64,000 bases of DNA. Source: Ailanthus altissimus (taxonomy: Eukaryota; Streptophyta; Magnoliopsida; Sapindales; Simaroubaceae). Below, one piece after another: positions 26,940 to 40,700 of this stretch. Each line of letters opens with the position of its first letter. Within the stretch, counting starts at the first letter, position 1. Position numbers and translations under genes: made by a program. The notes under the pieces were generated by a model, which did not search any database, had not been told where the DNA came from, and worked only from the letters and a program-made list of their open reading frames with translations. The DNA is taken from contig OX327696.1 of NCBI GenBank assembly GCA_946807835.1, positions 322,501-386,500 on the forward strand. The letters run 5' to 3'.

Positions 26940-27345
26940 AGCTATCACTCAGTACTTTACTTCAAAATATCAAACATCTTCAGCTGCAATTTTTCTGAAG
27001 CACTCTCATCATTATTCATCATCAAACAGTCAATACCTTTGGCCTAACCATGGTTCTCTTTCTCTCTCTCTGACACAAACAAATGCTCAATTAGAATGGC
27101 ATTAATTTGGGCATTTTCTGCACACACACAAAAGCCCCACATAGGGGCCAAAAAACCCCCACCTCCAAATTAAAACTTGGATGGGGTTCATGCATTTTGT
27201 TTTAGTTTTTGCATCTTCGGGAAAAGAAAGGGTTCCATGAAGAGAACCAAAATCTTTTTTGTATCAAAAATATACCCAATTGATCAAGCTGTTTGGATCA
27301 GCTTTTTAGTTGGGAAACAATTTTTCTTTTTTCTTTGTGTAAATC

Positions 27346-27415
27346 CTTAGCCCCGGAAAGGCTAAGCAAAAACAATTTTCCTCATTGACTTTTTAGCCTA
27401 CGAAAGGCTAATAAA
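27346..27415 (+). promoter_or_regulatory. Twin hairpins and AATAAA in the RRM gene 3' UTR
   Basis: Hairpin 1 is stem CTTAGCC (27346-27352) with GGCTAAG (27360-27366), loop CCGGAAA. Hairpin 2 is stem TTAGCC (27393-27398) with GGCTAA (27406-27411), loop TACGAAA. Both have a 7-base loop ending in GAAA and nearly the same stem. The poly(A)-signal-like AATAAA (27410-27415) overlaps the end of the second stem. A role in 3'-end formation or mRNA stability is inference. Confidence 0.4.
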
Positions 27416-27419
27416 GAAA

Positions 27420-29670
27420 AAGAAAGAAAGAAAAATGGTTTGCGAAAATTGTAAATTTCAACAACACAAATAGCAAGCCTCTCTGATTTTAAAAACATGG
27501 CTAATCCCTCCAACTTTGGCTAATCAACCCTCTAGATAAAGAGGCAGTTTTAGCGAAAAAAACAAAGTCAAAGGGCACCAGGATGGATGCCCTATGTGTT
27601 TTTTTTAATCTTTTTTGTTGCATTAACATGTAGTCTTAGGGTTTTAGAAGAACTAGGACCATGTAGTGAAGCTAGGGCAGCAGCATTAGTCATGTTTTTC
27701 TTATAAATGTTTTTCTAACTTGAGATTTCACATAAATGTTTTGTTTTTTAAAGCAAACAAATCATCTTCCCTTAGGGTTTAAGGGGAGAAAAAGCTTTTT
27801 AGTAACTTCTATCTCTAGCTGTAGTGTAGTTTGTTTCTTCTTTGTAAATTCATTGTGGCTAAACTTTTGGAGTATTAGCAACACAACCCTAACTGTAGGA
27901 GGGATAGTATTATTATTATTTTTTTTTAAATTGCATCTAGTTCTTATTAGGGTTTCAAGAACTCCATCAATGGATGTGGAGATCTCAAAAGCATTTGCAT
28001 GCAAATCCTCGGGATATATTTTGGTTCCCTTTGGATTCTTCTCCTCTTCTAACCCCACCACCAACCATGGTTAGGACTTAGGTCATCTGTCACCTCTCTC
28101 TCTCTCTCTCTCTCTCTGATCTCTGTTGAACTTGGAGATGAAACTCTGATGATACTCTCCTTTTTTATATTGTATAAGTCTATGGTTTGGATTGTAACTA
28201 GGGATGCTATAGCAGCTTCTAGGGCAAAAGATTCATTCTCCCTCATCCATATGCTGGTTGAGATAATAGAATGAACTTGCTATGCTACTTACTTATCACC
28301 ACTATGCTTTTAATTTGATACTCTTATATGCTTAATTACTTAATTCTCTACTAATGCTTTGTCCATGACAAGCAAATCTGCATATTCTAAATTTTCAAAT
28401 TTATTCAATCAATTTTTTTTTTGTCTTGTATCAACCAGCAAATTTCAGTGACATATAGTTGGTAAAATTTGCATTGTTATGCTTCATTTAATGAAATGGT
28501 AGTATTTTTTTCTTTTTCAAAATTTTCATTGGTTTAAGATACTATAAGAAGGCAATTCATCAATTGAGGGCAAGTAAAAAATAAAAACACAAATGAAAAT
28601 GAAAATTTCACATATGAAATGGTAATCAAGCATTGATAATTTTTCAGAATTATTGATTCCAATTGTAGCTTAATTAGATTTCGTTTGATATGGCTTCTCT
28701 ACCTAAAAAAGTTTATTTCTACTCCTTTTTCTTCTTTTTTCTCCCAATGTTGCCAATTCTTAGAATACTAATCCTTGCATATACAGTTACTCAACTACTT
28801 TCTAGTCAAAAGCTTTTTGGTTATAATTAAAGTACAATCTAGAAAGATTAAAAAAAATAATTGTCACTAATGAAAAAAACTCAAAATTTGAACTTTAAGA
28901 GTAAATATTATTGATTTGTCTATAAAAATAATTACAAAATTTTACTAAAAAGCTATGGTCGACAACCAAATGATTAAAAATCTTTTATTAAAAGCTTTAC
29001 CTATGTCCTATAAAAGCTTTAACATCATAAACACGATTTAAAGAAGCTCTACTCTGAAAGTTATATGGAACGGTATCTTATATAATTTTATACGGAGACC
29101 CGATTATTGACACCTAACGGCAAGATCTTAGTGATAGTTTTTTTTTTTAAAAATCATTTGTAATATTTCAACAAATTTAAAAGGATCTCGATGAAATTAT
29201 CCCAATTTAAGGTTGTATAATGTGAGACTACCATCAAGTGTATGACAAAATTATGCATAGCATCAGCAATCATACAAACTCAAGCCCCGATGTGGTCAAA
29301 TATTTGCAATCTATGGCTTGAAAAATAGGCCACTACTCTGAGCTTTGAATGTGACACTATGGACCACATTTGGGCCCTCAAGGGAACAAACATAATCTAT
29401 CAATAATGGCCTCTAGATTTTGTGTTGCTTTCTGTTTCATATATATATATATATTGTAAGAAATTTCCTTTGCTTTATTGATATTTACTTTTTCTGATAA
29501 CAACATTACACTTAACAAATTAAATATATAAAACTTATTTTGTTGAAAGCAATGACAACATTGGAATGATGCTTTACCTTAAGGTTTGAATCACAACAAA
29601 AATCTACGTATAAACAAATGTTTTGCTCGTTAACAAATGTGAAACCAACCCAAATAATATTATAAACTTA
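27420..29670. other. Intergenic DNA downstream of the RRM gene
   Basis: No convincing gene. It holds a CT repeat (28093-28117), three TTAGGGTTT motifs (about 27635, 27772, 27947; telo-boxes if read on the minus strand) and a perfect 14-base palindrome, ATTTGCATGCAAAT (27993-28006). ORFs on both strands of 27736-28246 have no family signal. The stretch could belong to a long 3' UTR or a non-coding RNA. Confidence 0.45.
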
Positions 29671-29679
29671 AAAAATGTG

Positions 29680-31260
29680 GGGGTAAAGATTAGTAACACA
29701 AAGACTCCAATCTAACACTCAGACTCAAACCTCAACCTTACGAGCAACTCAGCTCAAACGAGCTACTTGGTAGAACTGAGCTCAAGTCTAAATACTTAGA
29801 CCTTCATAACTTATTTCACGAAGTCCATTTAATGAGACCTGTGTCAAGACACGTGCCACTATTTAATAGTGTTGTCAAAGGACATGTTAAAAAAAGTTTG
29901 GATACTTGTCATGTCATTATGGGCTTACCAATAGACGTACACGTTAGCACGACTCAGGTCTCACCACATTACTAGTAGGATTTATTATCAGAGCACCTGG
30001 ATATTATATCATCTAGCTTTCAGACTTAAGAATAAAGTTGGATAAGAGAATCCCTAAAGACCCAATGAGCGAGTGACACATCAGTTAAAACTAGAGTTTT
30101 GTCTCCTATTGATACTGTTGGCACAGTAAACAGAAGATGTCTGGGGCAGTTAAACAACTCAACATTGAATCCATTGAGCTCAAGGGGATAGAGTTAGACG
30201 ACTCCTCAGTACTTTTAGAATTCACCAACTAATGCTGACTACTCCGGAAAAGCAACCAGTCAGGAGACACCTAGTACTCCAAGTATCAGAGGACCTCTAA
30301 ATATCTTTTTATCCTCATTAAGCAAGTTCTTTAAAATACCTCTCATGATATGGACGATTCTTTAATAGTATTTTTTCACCTATCACCATTAAGGGATAAT
30401 CTTAGGTCAGCTCCCTCCACCTCTAGGGTTCATCTCTACTATAAAAGCCTCATTTTCTCCAAAAGAATGGGATAAGTTCAAATTCACAAGTTCAAACATA
30501 TGATAAATGAGAAGCTCTACTTTTCTAAATTCACTTATTCTCTTCTCTCCCTCTTTATTTTCAAATTAAGGTTTTCCTTATAATCCTATTTGACAACCTC
30601 TAATCATTCACCCTTACTATGGAAACATCCACCAAAGTATAAAAAATGGCATCTACAAATTCAAAGAGAGGAAGAACATGGGAGATCCTAACTAATGTTA
30701 TTTTCATTGTAACTTATGCCTTATAATATCTTATTTATATAGTGAATTTTGATGAGCAGCTCTACTTGTGGATGTAGGCTTTTAGGCTAAACCACATAAA
30801 TCTATGTGTTGATTATCTTTATGCTATATTTTATTATTAATTGTTGTAGTATTGAGCTATGAGTTCCAGTCCGGATGAACTCCACTAAATCCTACTTGTA
30901 ATAAGCACCTTTAAACAATTACCTCACCCTTATTCTAATTTAGACCATCTATTGACCTTTTTAAGAACCTTGAATTTCCCTTAGTCTTTGAAATATATTT
31001 TAAACTTTTTCTTACTTAGTAGCTCTTTCTAACCTAACCACAACCTTAGCAATACCCTCCAACCTAATTTTAACATTAATAGTTATAAACTATTTTTTTT
31101 AAAGTAATTCTCCACTCATTACCTCTGAGCTCTGGTGACCTTTATTGAATTGTTGCTCTCTTTTAATAAATAAATTTTTACTACTTTAGGCTCCTGAGCC
31201 CACCAGGCCCTAAGCTCGAAGCCTATCGAATCTAGATCAAAACAAAAAATAAGGTCATTT
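29680..31260 (+). mobile_element. Possible LTR-retrotransposon remnant
   Basis: The region is richer in GC than its flanks, and no ORF survives. It has TATCAGAGCACC (about 29988), like a primer-binding site; a CTATAAAAGCC TATA box (about 30439) after CTCTAGGGTTCATCTCT; and a downstream leader rich in TTC/CTC, as in long gypsy LTRs. No paired repeat or target duplication was found, so the class and borders are uncertain. Confidence 0.3.
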
Positions 31261-31926
31261 TAAATTTATATAATATTATTTAGATCGTGTTTATACTTTA
31301 ATACATACAGACGTCCACATGTGTATATATATATTAAAAATACAAACTTGAGCTAAATGATGCAATTTAGGTCTTAATAATATTTTCTAATTATTATAAA
31401 GCTAAAATACAATGTCATTTATTAGTTAGATAATGTAATTTCTTTTGCATATTATTACCTTTTTTAATGTAAATATCTGCACGATTTTAAAATATAAACA
31501 AATCTAAACAACATTGTCTAATTGAAAAAATTATATTTTTAATTTTACAACTGAACAATATTATCTAGACCTAAACAAGGTCGTTTAAATTCGATTTATA
31601 TTTGAAAAACGAGTGAACAACCCCACTAAATATTCTAAATATATATATATATATATGAACATTTCCTTACTTTCTTTTTGAAACAACTCTAACTTCAATT
31701 CATGATGAATTAATATACATATATAACCACATACGCATAAAATATTGTGATCAGGTTAGTGAAGTGGCTTACCTTTTAGAACGCGACTCTACAAAACATT
31801 AGTGCTTTTATAAATAAACATCAGCGCTTGATTTTAATTATAAAAAAAATTGTAATTAAAATTAAACACTAATTTTTATAAAGTCGCATATTAAATAGTG
31901 AGTGAATTCACTCACATTATCAATAC

Positions 31927-31965
<39 letters not shown>

Positions 31966-32560
31966 GCAAACAACGAAGCTCACTGCATAATAAATACCTG
32001 AACATATAGCATAATTTTATAACACATTATATTATAAATTAACTAAATAGTGCCATACAATAATGTTATTTACCTTATGGTAAGTTGTTAGTCCACTAAG
32101 CTATTTTTCTATACATACATTTTTAGTTTTAAAAAAAAATTTAGATGAAAAAGAAAAATCTCAATGCATTTCCAACTATTTGAACTAAGCGTATTCACAA
32201 CTATGTAAACTATAATCATGCAACTGTACAAGTTTATGTTCTTAAAGAGATGAGACGTATTACAAATATTAACTGAACTAAATTGATTAAACTTCTCAAA
32301 ATCTTACCCAAAAAAAAAATTATAATAGCTACAGATAAATTTGGTTTTCATATACTTCTGGGTTCTTTTTTAACTCTGATCCAATGGTCACAAATCATTG
32401 ACAAGAAAAATTAAAGAAAAGATTACAATTGATTAATGACCAATATAGTTGAAAAGTAATTTGTATGTTGCACACATAACAAAATTTTGCTGCACCCATA
32501 AAATTCAGAATAGCTCCAACCATCATCATGAGTTCATTTTACTAACATATACATGGTACA
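31261..32560. other. AT-rich intergenic DNA with a TA microsatellite
   Basis: A (TA)n run lies at about 31932-31962 and a shorter one near 31640. No ORF or promoter-like structure was seen. The right part should include the 3' UTR of the minus-strand VPS52 gene. Confidence 0.5.
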
Positions 32561-32714
32561 TTAGTTGCATTCTCACGCCATTTACTCTTTAACAAATAAA
32601 TATTCCTCCCAAAGTTCATACAGGGGCTGCCGTGATGATGTCAAAAAATTCCTCTCCATTGAAAATCATTGTTAGTCTCCAGATGATGATGCTTAGTGCA
32701 TAATATTGGTCGAT

Positions 32715-35700
32715 TTAGAAAGTTCTCGAGTATTTCCTAATTTCATACATGATCGAAGATATGGACACGAGATCCTTGTTCAGCGAAGACCCGCCAACAA
32801 TTCTCTTTATGCAATCTGAGAGTCTGGTATAATAAAGCAGCAGCTGAGTCAATGCAGCCCTTAGGATCTCCATACCACACAAGAAGTTGCTGAAGGAAGT
32901 GATGACATCTTTGTGCATCAGCTCTATTGCGGCCTTCCATCTGCTTGCAAAGTCCTTAACAAGCGGTTCAACTTCAGCGACTGTTATGGGCTTCTCGGAA
33001 GTAGAACTTGGGTCCTCGGCTGGTAAGACAAACTTGAAAATAAGAACAGCTAATGAAGTGACAGTATATGGCATGTACAAGCATTATAGTACTTACAAGC
33101 TCGGGTCTTCACGAACTTGATTAAATCACTAAAATGCTCCAAAAGCAGTTCTTCCTGAGGAGACAAAAGGGTTGCAACATAAGACAAACTGCATACAACA
33201 GGAGGCAGATTATCATAGAACTTTAGGAAGGAGAGACAATTTTTCATTTGTAACCAGTTTTATTCCTAATGCTCTCCCTTTCAGGCACCATTTGATTACA
33301 AAAATCCTAACCCCAATTCACTTGGCACAACATGATCTGGTACCTCCGATATGATAACCCTACTGCTGCTAGATCTGGGGTCCCATCAACAATGGGCATG
33401 AAATTGCTTCCAAACTCTCAACATATGCAGGTTTCGCACAACCAATGTGTTTGTTCTGGTTATCAATTTACTTTCACTTTGCGGCTTTTGTGAAAAAGTA
33501 AGGGAACAAGTTGTAGCCTTATCTTCTCGAAAAAGGGTTATTTGGAAAAATAACACACACGGTCTGTGAAACGAGAATGTACATCCAAGGTTGGAAGGAG
33601 ATTGCTTTATCCCTCAAGTCTTAGAGAAAAAGTAAGCCAATGCTTTGACTATAGTAGAGTTTCATTTTGATCCAAACAAAACCCAGAACAAATGGTTAGC
33701 AGATGCTTACCACAAATAAAGCTGTATTGCTTTTCAACAATTCCTCAAAGTGGATTTGAATTTTCCCACCTTCTGGACTAGCTTCCTGGCATTCAAATAA
33801 CAATTTAATTAAGAAAACACAAAAAGAGAGAGAGAGAGAGAGAGAGAGAGCGTCACTGAAAGCATAAGGAATTTTAATGTTCCTGCACAGTCAAGAGGAG
33901 CAAATACACAATCCTTATACCAGAAACGATAAAAAGAAGCAAATATTTGTTCCAAATAAATTGTTCCCTCCAGCCAAAATGTATCCCCACATGAAGATGA
34001 GTATTTAGTATTATAAGAAAAAGAAGAAATAATTTCACACCTTCAGTACAGCAATTATCATATCGTAGTTATTTATCAAGAACACAATCTGTAACTTTGG
34101 GTTTGGAAATAATTTTGCCAGCTTTGTAAGCAAGTCGTCAACAGCCATTCTCAGTCGTTCCATATTCAATTCAAGCTGCAGAGAGGGGGAAAAGTAATCT
34201 TACAGAAACAATCTAACAAAATAACACCTAGCAATGAACATTTTCAAAAGTATCTCACCTGCCCATCTCCATATTCAACATTTAGGTGAATAAGAGAAGC
34301 TGTAAATTCGGCGTAACGCCTCATGACATAATGAGGATGAATATCATCTTCCCACAATGTCTTTACATTTGCATTACGAAGACTACTGAGGTGCAAGTCA
34401 AAAACCAGCTTAAAACGAGGCCACAGGGCAATATTCACCTGCTCAAATTGAGTTAAAAGTTAGTTTATGCTGGGATCACATTTGTCATTTAGCAATAGTT
34501 GATAGTAGACCTTATCTAAATATGAATCCAAGCATGGGATTCGCCGCCGCGACATGGTAAGCTGTCAAAGGAAAAGGTAAAAAAAAAATCAACGACAAGT
34601 TCAGATAGTAACTATGAAGACAAGCATACTAGACTTCATCGCAACATTGCTAATCCAAACAATTCAAAAATGGTGCAAAGATATTCTTGAGGGTATATCA
34701 CGGCTATGAGATAATAATTATGAACAATCAAACTTGTAAAAATTGAGAAATCTAATAAAACTAACAGCTTAAAAACTATAAACCAGTACAAGTAATCTAA
34801 CATTAACTACTCTGGGAAAAGAAAAATCAGAAGTTTTAGAGGAATAGAAAGATGAGAAAAGGATTTGTGGAGCAGCAGCAATATGCTAGGTCACAGAAAG
34901 AAAAAGACAGAATATGCACCAACTAAACATTTTGCTAATAACAAATTCCCCAGTTGACATCTACCATACTTCATTCTTATTCAAGCAATTTCTTTCAACA
35001 AGGAAACATAAACTACTAAGAAATTTTGAAACAGATTTAGTCAAAACGATTTTCATTTTCCAGATCAAACACACAGATGAAAACACTGAAAAGAATGCTT
35101 CCTCAACTTGTCATTTTAGCAAAATGAATATTGTATGGTGTATCACATTGTTAACCGTTTAAAAATAGAGGATGCTCGAAACTCAGAGAAAGAATGAGCA
35201 GCAGCAAGAAAACTAAAGAAAAGGAAGCCAGCCAGATGGCACAGAAACAAGCCATTGCACAATTAGCATCTCTTGGAACTTCATTCAAAATTTTCTGTAT
35301 CTTTTTCTTTTCACTTAATCTAAACCAAGTTTCAAATTATGTAGTTCTCCAAGAAATAGGTGGACAGACATGGAGATCCAAGCAATATTTAGTTTGTCAG
35401 TTATGGGAATTAAAGATACAGCGACTTCTCACAAATAGAACTGCAAACATAAAAATACTAAAAATCAACCCCCAATTGCAACAGCTTATAACATTACCTG
35501 GTGCTGGTGAATTATACGAATCATAAGCATTAACCCAATAGCATCATAACAATTTAGTAATATTGAATTGAAGTGTTCGTCAATGACTGCAAATGGACCT
35601 GAAATATCAAAGAAGTAATATGAAAAACTGTAACAATGTCTTAATTACAACAAAATATAATCAAGACCTACCATACTATGTCCCATTGTTATCATCCAAA

Positions 35701-37749
35701 CAACAAGTTTTATAACTTTAGATCATGGATAATTCATAAGTACATTACAAGGATTGTTCTCATAAATGCATTTAAAGCTATCATTGCAGTACGAGTTATT
35801 ATCCAATTCAATCGAAAATCCAGTCCTTTGAGTCAAGAAATTTTCTTTTTTTCCTTCCTTTTTAGCGCTTCTTTTGTATATTAACACTTTCCTCATGCGC
35901 CTTTTGGTATCTTTTGAATCTTTTCATTGATCAAAATGAATTACCTGCGAAAATCTCATAAAATATAGACTCTTCCCCAAAGAAATCATCACAGAAAAGA
36001 TACCTACAGCATAGAGAGAAAAATAGTTAATACCTACATGATGATGGACTTAACATTTACTGCATCTAGAAAACAAAATCAAGGAGCAGAGCAACAAGGT
36101 ACTCAGAGGTTGCAGTATCCATAAGCAGCCTGTGCAAGCTCCTGAAGAGAACCTCGTAAGGATATTTTAGAGAGCTGGCTTCGGCTATATGTGGAATTAG
36201 TGCAGGTTGATCAATTTCCTAAAACCACAAATAAATAAATTAGAAAAAGAGAATCCAACTGTGGAATATCAAATCTGAGAAAGAATTAACGAGAGCATTG
36301 AGGAAAGGGAAACAATTATTCAAGGAAAAATACCATCAATGATCCTTTTACTACAATACTTTCTTAGGCATCTATGTTTCTATATTGACTTCAAAATGGC
36401 AAGTATTTGATGAATTTAACACAAAAATGTGAAAGAGAATGCAAGGCAAGGAAACATAAGGCCCATATTATACCTTGGAAAGAAATCAGAGGTATATCTT
36501 TCGTGAATTATATCCCAAAAAGAAGCCAAGGGAAACAATTACCGGTTGATTCACAACTGATATAGGGTTTAGAAAGTCCTTCAGTGAGAAATTAAATGAA
36601 CAATCCAAAATAAACCAGCAAATCATATCTAATAGCTAGTAGAAGGAAAACCTTTAAAATGTTTATCCTATCCCCAAGAGCATAAACAGCAGAACGGTTC
36701 TTCAGTGGTTCTCTTCCTCTTGTGAAAAGACTGGTGCTTCTAGCCTCCACACCAATCAAGTCACTAGATGTTGCTATATCTAATTGTAATTTCTCCAAAG
36801 CTTGTATATATGCACGGAAATGTGCACTTAGAACCTGTAAATGGCACAGCAGAGTATTAATATCTATCAAGATAATTTTACAATGGAAAATGTAAAATTA
36901 ATCAACCATCTTTTCAGTTGTCAAACTATGATAACCTCGTAAGTAAGCATATTGTAATGAGAACAGCATAGGTGTAAGGCATGTACACCAAATTTTGCTG
37001 ATATTCCTTGACACAAAGTAGTAACTGTGTGTACATCTGCTTACGGCAATAAATGTATAGCAACTGTCACAATTTAATAGTAATAACCACCAATCTGAGT
37101 TACAAACTAGTGACTATGTGCATAACTTTAGCAATCTCATTTACTACAGTTGGTATCAAAATTATAGTCATGGTACTTGCATAGGAAGATAAATATATCT
37201 ACATATCCAGCTGAAGCATGGCCATCAATTTAATTACATGCTTCAAGAAAATCTTAAACTTTTGAAGGTTACACAAGATGAAGTTAGAAAATTGTCACCC
37301 TTACTTTCCATTAAATTAAGCAAAGTTTGCTTGAGCTCATCATCTATAAAAAAGGGCAACATTTGAGATCATTTAGCCCACAACACGAGCTTCAAGTGAT
37401 AGATGGACTAAGCTGCTAATTTGCCTTTTTTTCCCCTTCCATATAGGGGAAGGCATATTAACCACTAAAAAGAGGAAACAAACTTTGCAGTTTATGGTAT
37501 TTTTGCAAATTATGGTATCTTTGCAGTTTGGTAGATTAGTGAAAATACATTATCGGTATTTGAAGAGAAACTTAAGAGCAAAATTTCGTAGAAAGAACGG
37601 AAAAGTTCTCACAACATTGTAATGGTGTACAAAACAAAGACAAAACAAAACTGGAAAAGGGAAAATAGTATCTTATAATTTCTAACCAATTATGAATAGC
37701 CTTTGTAAAGCTTCTCAACAGAGGGTCCCAATAAGCTGGGTAGATTCTG

Positions 37750-37786
<37 letters not shown>

Positions 37787-40700
37787 AAATGAAAGTAGAT
37801 TAGCATGCTATAGATTTACAAGAATGTGAGGGAAGAGAAGGAAAAGAAATGAGAAAAATAAAAGGAGTAAAATAATGAAGTTAACACATAAAAAATTAAA
37901 CTAAGAAGATTACCATGCTATGAATACACAGTGATCCAAATAAATTGTCAATGAACATTACAGCACAACCAAAACTGCATCCTGAACACTATAAATTCTT
38001 AAGTAATCACCTTGTTCATTGTGTCAACGTAAGCTGCACAAACCTCATTGTATACCTCCTTTCCATGTTCCTTGAGGAAAGAAACAATATACCTACAATT
38101 TCATGTTTTTCTCTTAAATTATGAAAAGTGTGACATCAAAAGAAGTGACAGCCAAATAGTAAGGATGGTTGGGTTTCTACTGACTTTTTACATTATAACC
38201 AATCAGCTCGTTGAAGATGAAAAGTCACATGTTTTTACACAAAAAATAAAACTAAAAATATGACCACAAAATATTGAAGCAACTTAAATCAGTGGCTTAT
38301 TCATGAAAATTGATCTGATGTTTGAATGAAGTATCAGATACATGGGTGCAACAAGATATAAGAGCCATTAAAAGTACTTATACAAACAGCTCACTTGTAT
38401 TTTAGTAGAACACTCTGTTGAATGATCTGAATGTTTGTTTTGGGTTTTCTTAGTGCATGAAGCTTCTGGACAATGAAGTCAAACACCTGCAAAAATATAA
38501 AACACAATCACGACTTCCTCTCTACTTGTTTGTGAACGATTGCATAATCCAGAAAATTTTGAGTTGGCAACAGGTTGTTGCTACACAATCATTTGAAATC
38601 ATTTAAAATCATAACAAAACTATCATTGTTATAATCATAAAAGATTGCATAATCTAAAATCAAATGTGTCCTATTTCATGAACTAAAAAACATAAACTAA
38701 TTTTGTACTAGTTTTATGGTCTAGTAATTGGCCTTGACCAAACTAAAACACCAATGTTAAGACCTCAGAAGAAATTTCCCATCAACAGCAAAATATTTGC
38801 CAGTTTAGGGAAAAAAAAGATAATACCATTTCCTGATTTTCTCAATGGAGTCTGGTCTTAGACACATCAAGAATGGTTGGATAGGCTTATTCAATAATTA
38901 GGACGACAGTTGTATGTAATAATCATGATGATATGTATTAAGTTTTATGGTTCTTATTATTAGTTCAGTGTCATTCGTTGAAAAAATTCATCACAAAACT
39001 GTTTAGCCATAGAAATTCGGTTCAGAGTCCTAACTCAGAGTATGTAATATTGAACATCTGTGATATCTCTGCACAATTTCTATAGCTTTCGAAGAGAAAA
39101 AACTTGCTGAAGAATCTAAACGGCGTTGTTGCAAGTTATGTGATTGTTGCTTTGATACAACAGCTCTTGAATTTACACATGAAACTTCTGTCTCTCTTAA
39201 CCACATTAATGACAAATAAAAATAGGTCATCCCATATTTAATAATACAAGCAGCTATAAAGATTATGGATTTCATCAGTATAAAATGTGAATAACAATGG
39301 TTAACTTTGCAGCTTTGCCGATATTTGTTATTCCTTTCGACCTATTAGATTGCACTGGGTTGACCAAAAAATTTTAGCTTAAACATTTGTAATTAAGGGC
39401 AAGTACTATGAATAATAGAGCAGTATCATTATCAGATACAGATTCAGATACTACTCTTTGCGGCATGGCATATGCATCAATGGTATATATGTTTATGTGT
39501 ATGCTAGCACACCACAACTCATATGCCTGAAACAGTAAGGACCATTTATCAGAACCATCTGGCAGCTCCAGTTTACTACCTTTGAAACTGCTTTTTGCCT
39601 AAGTTTTTCAAGCTCAGGTTGAACATCTTTTAGGGCTTTTGAAGTTTTAACCATAGAATCCACTTCAACAAACTTCAGCTTCCTACTCAATATCTCAAGA
39701 GCTCTCATATATTCATCACTGACCTGAATAAAAATTCCACAACTTAATATGATGAAAAAAAAAGGAAAATAGAAGCTTCAGAATTATCTAGAAAAACAAC
39801 AAAATAACAAGTATACAGAGAAACAATATATATAGATAAAGGTTCAAAAAATTAAACATGAAACAATAATTTCAACACCAGATAATAAATGACAGAACAC
39901 ATGATTATCAAATCAAAGACACAACACAAATAACATATATATAGATGTTGCAATTATAAGAAAATTTTATGACTTTCGGCCATATAAGTTATGAACTAAA
40001 AGTAGGCTGGGATAGCCAGAACTATCTATAAAACAACGGCTTTGATTTATAAATTTTACTCCAACAACCAAACCATATCGGAAAAGAATAAAGTATCAAA
40101 TCAACCACCAAAAGAGATGATATTGCTGGATTCAGTGCCAGCTCAGCAGTCATAATGCAGATGTGATGTAAAACTTAATAGGCCAAGGAAAAAGGAAATG
40201 AGACTAAAAAAACAAGGAACAACAGATTTTATCTGTACGAAAAGAAGAGATGGACATATAGTGAAGGAAGGGATGTGTGAGAAAAGATAAAGGCAAAGGA
40301 AAAATAAAGAGAAACAAGAAAAATTGTAAAGGTTACATCCTTACTATATTACGTTATATTTAAACTATTACATAAGGAGCCTTTATATAAACTGAATGTT
40401 AACCTAAATAAAGAAACAAAATATAATATATTAATTCAAAATATAAATGGTAATTATAAATATGGTAAAAATTGATTGTCTCGATTCCTTATATCTTCAA
40501 CATCCCCCTCAAACTCAAGATTGTAGGAGCTTGAGTTTGAAAAGAAAATTAATGGTGAGCATTGAGAAACAACTACTATTGGAGGAGGCAACTATTGTCA
40601 GAAAGAGGCGACTATTGTCAGAAAGAGGCGACTATTGTCAGAAAGAGACAACCATTGTGAAAGGATTGTAAAGAAAGCAAACAAAATCCCACATTGGCAA

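Noticed and set aside
27762..28064. 100-codon minus-strand ORF
   Set aside because: Low-complexity KK/NNNN content from a TAT/AAT run. It overlaps another ORF on the plus strand, and neither shows a known domain.
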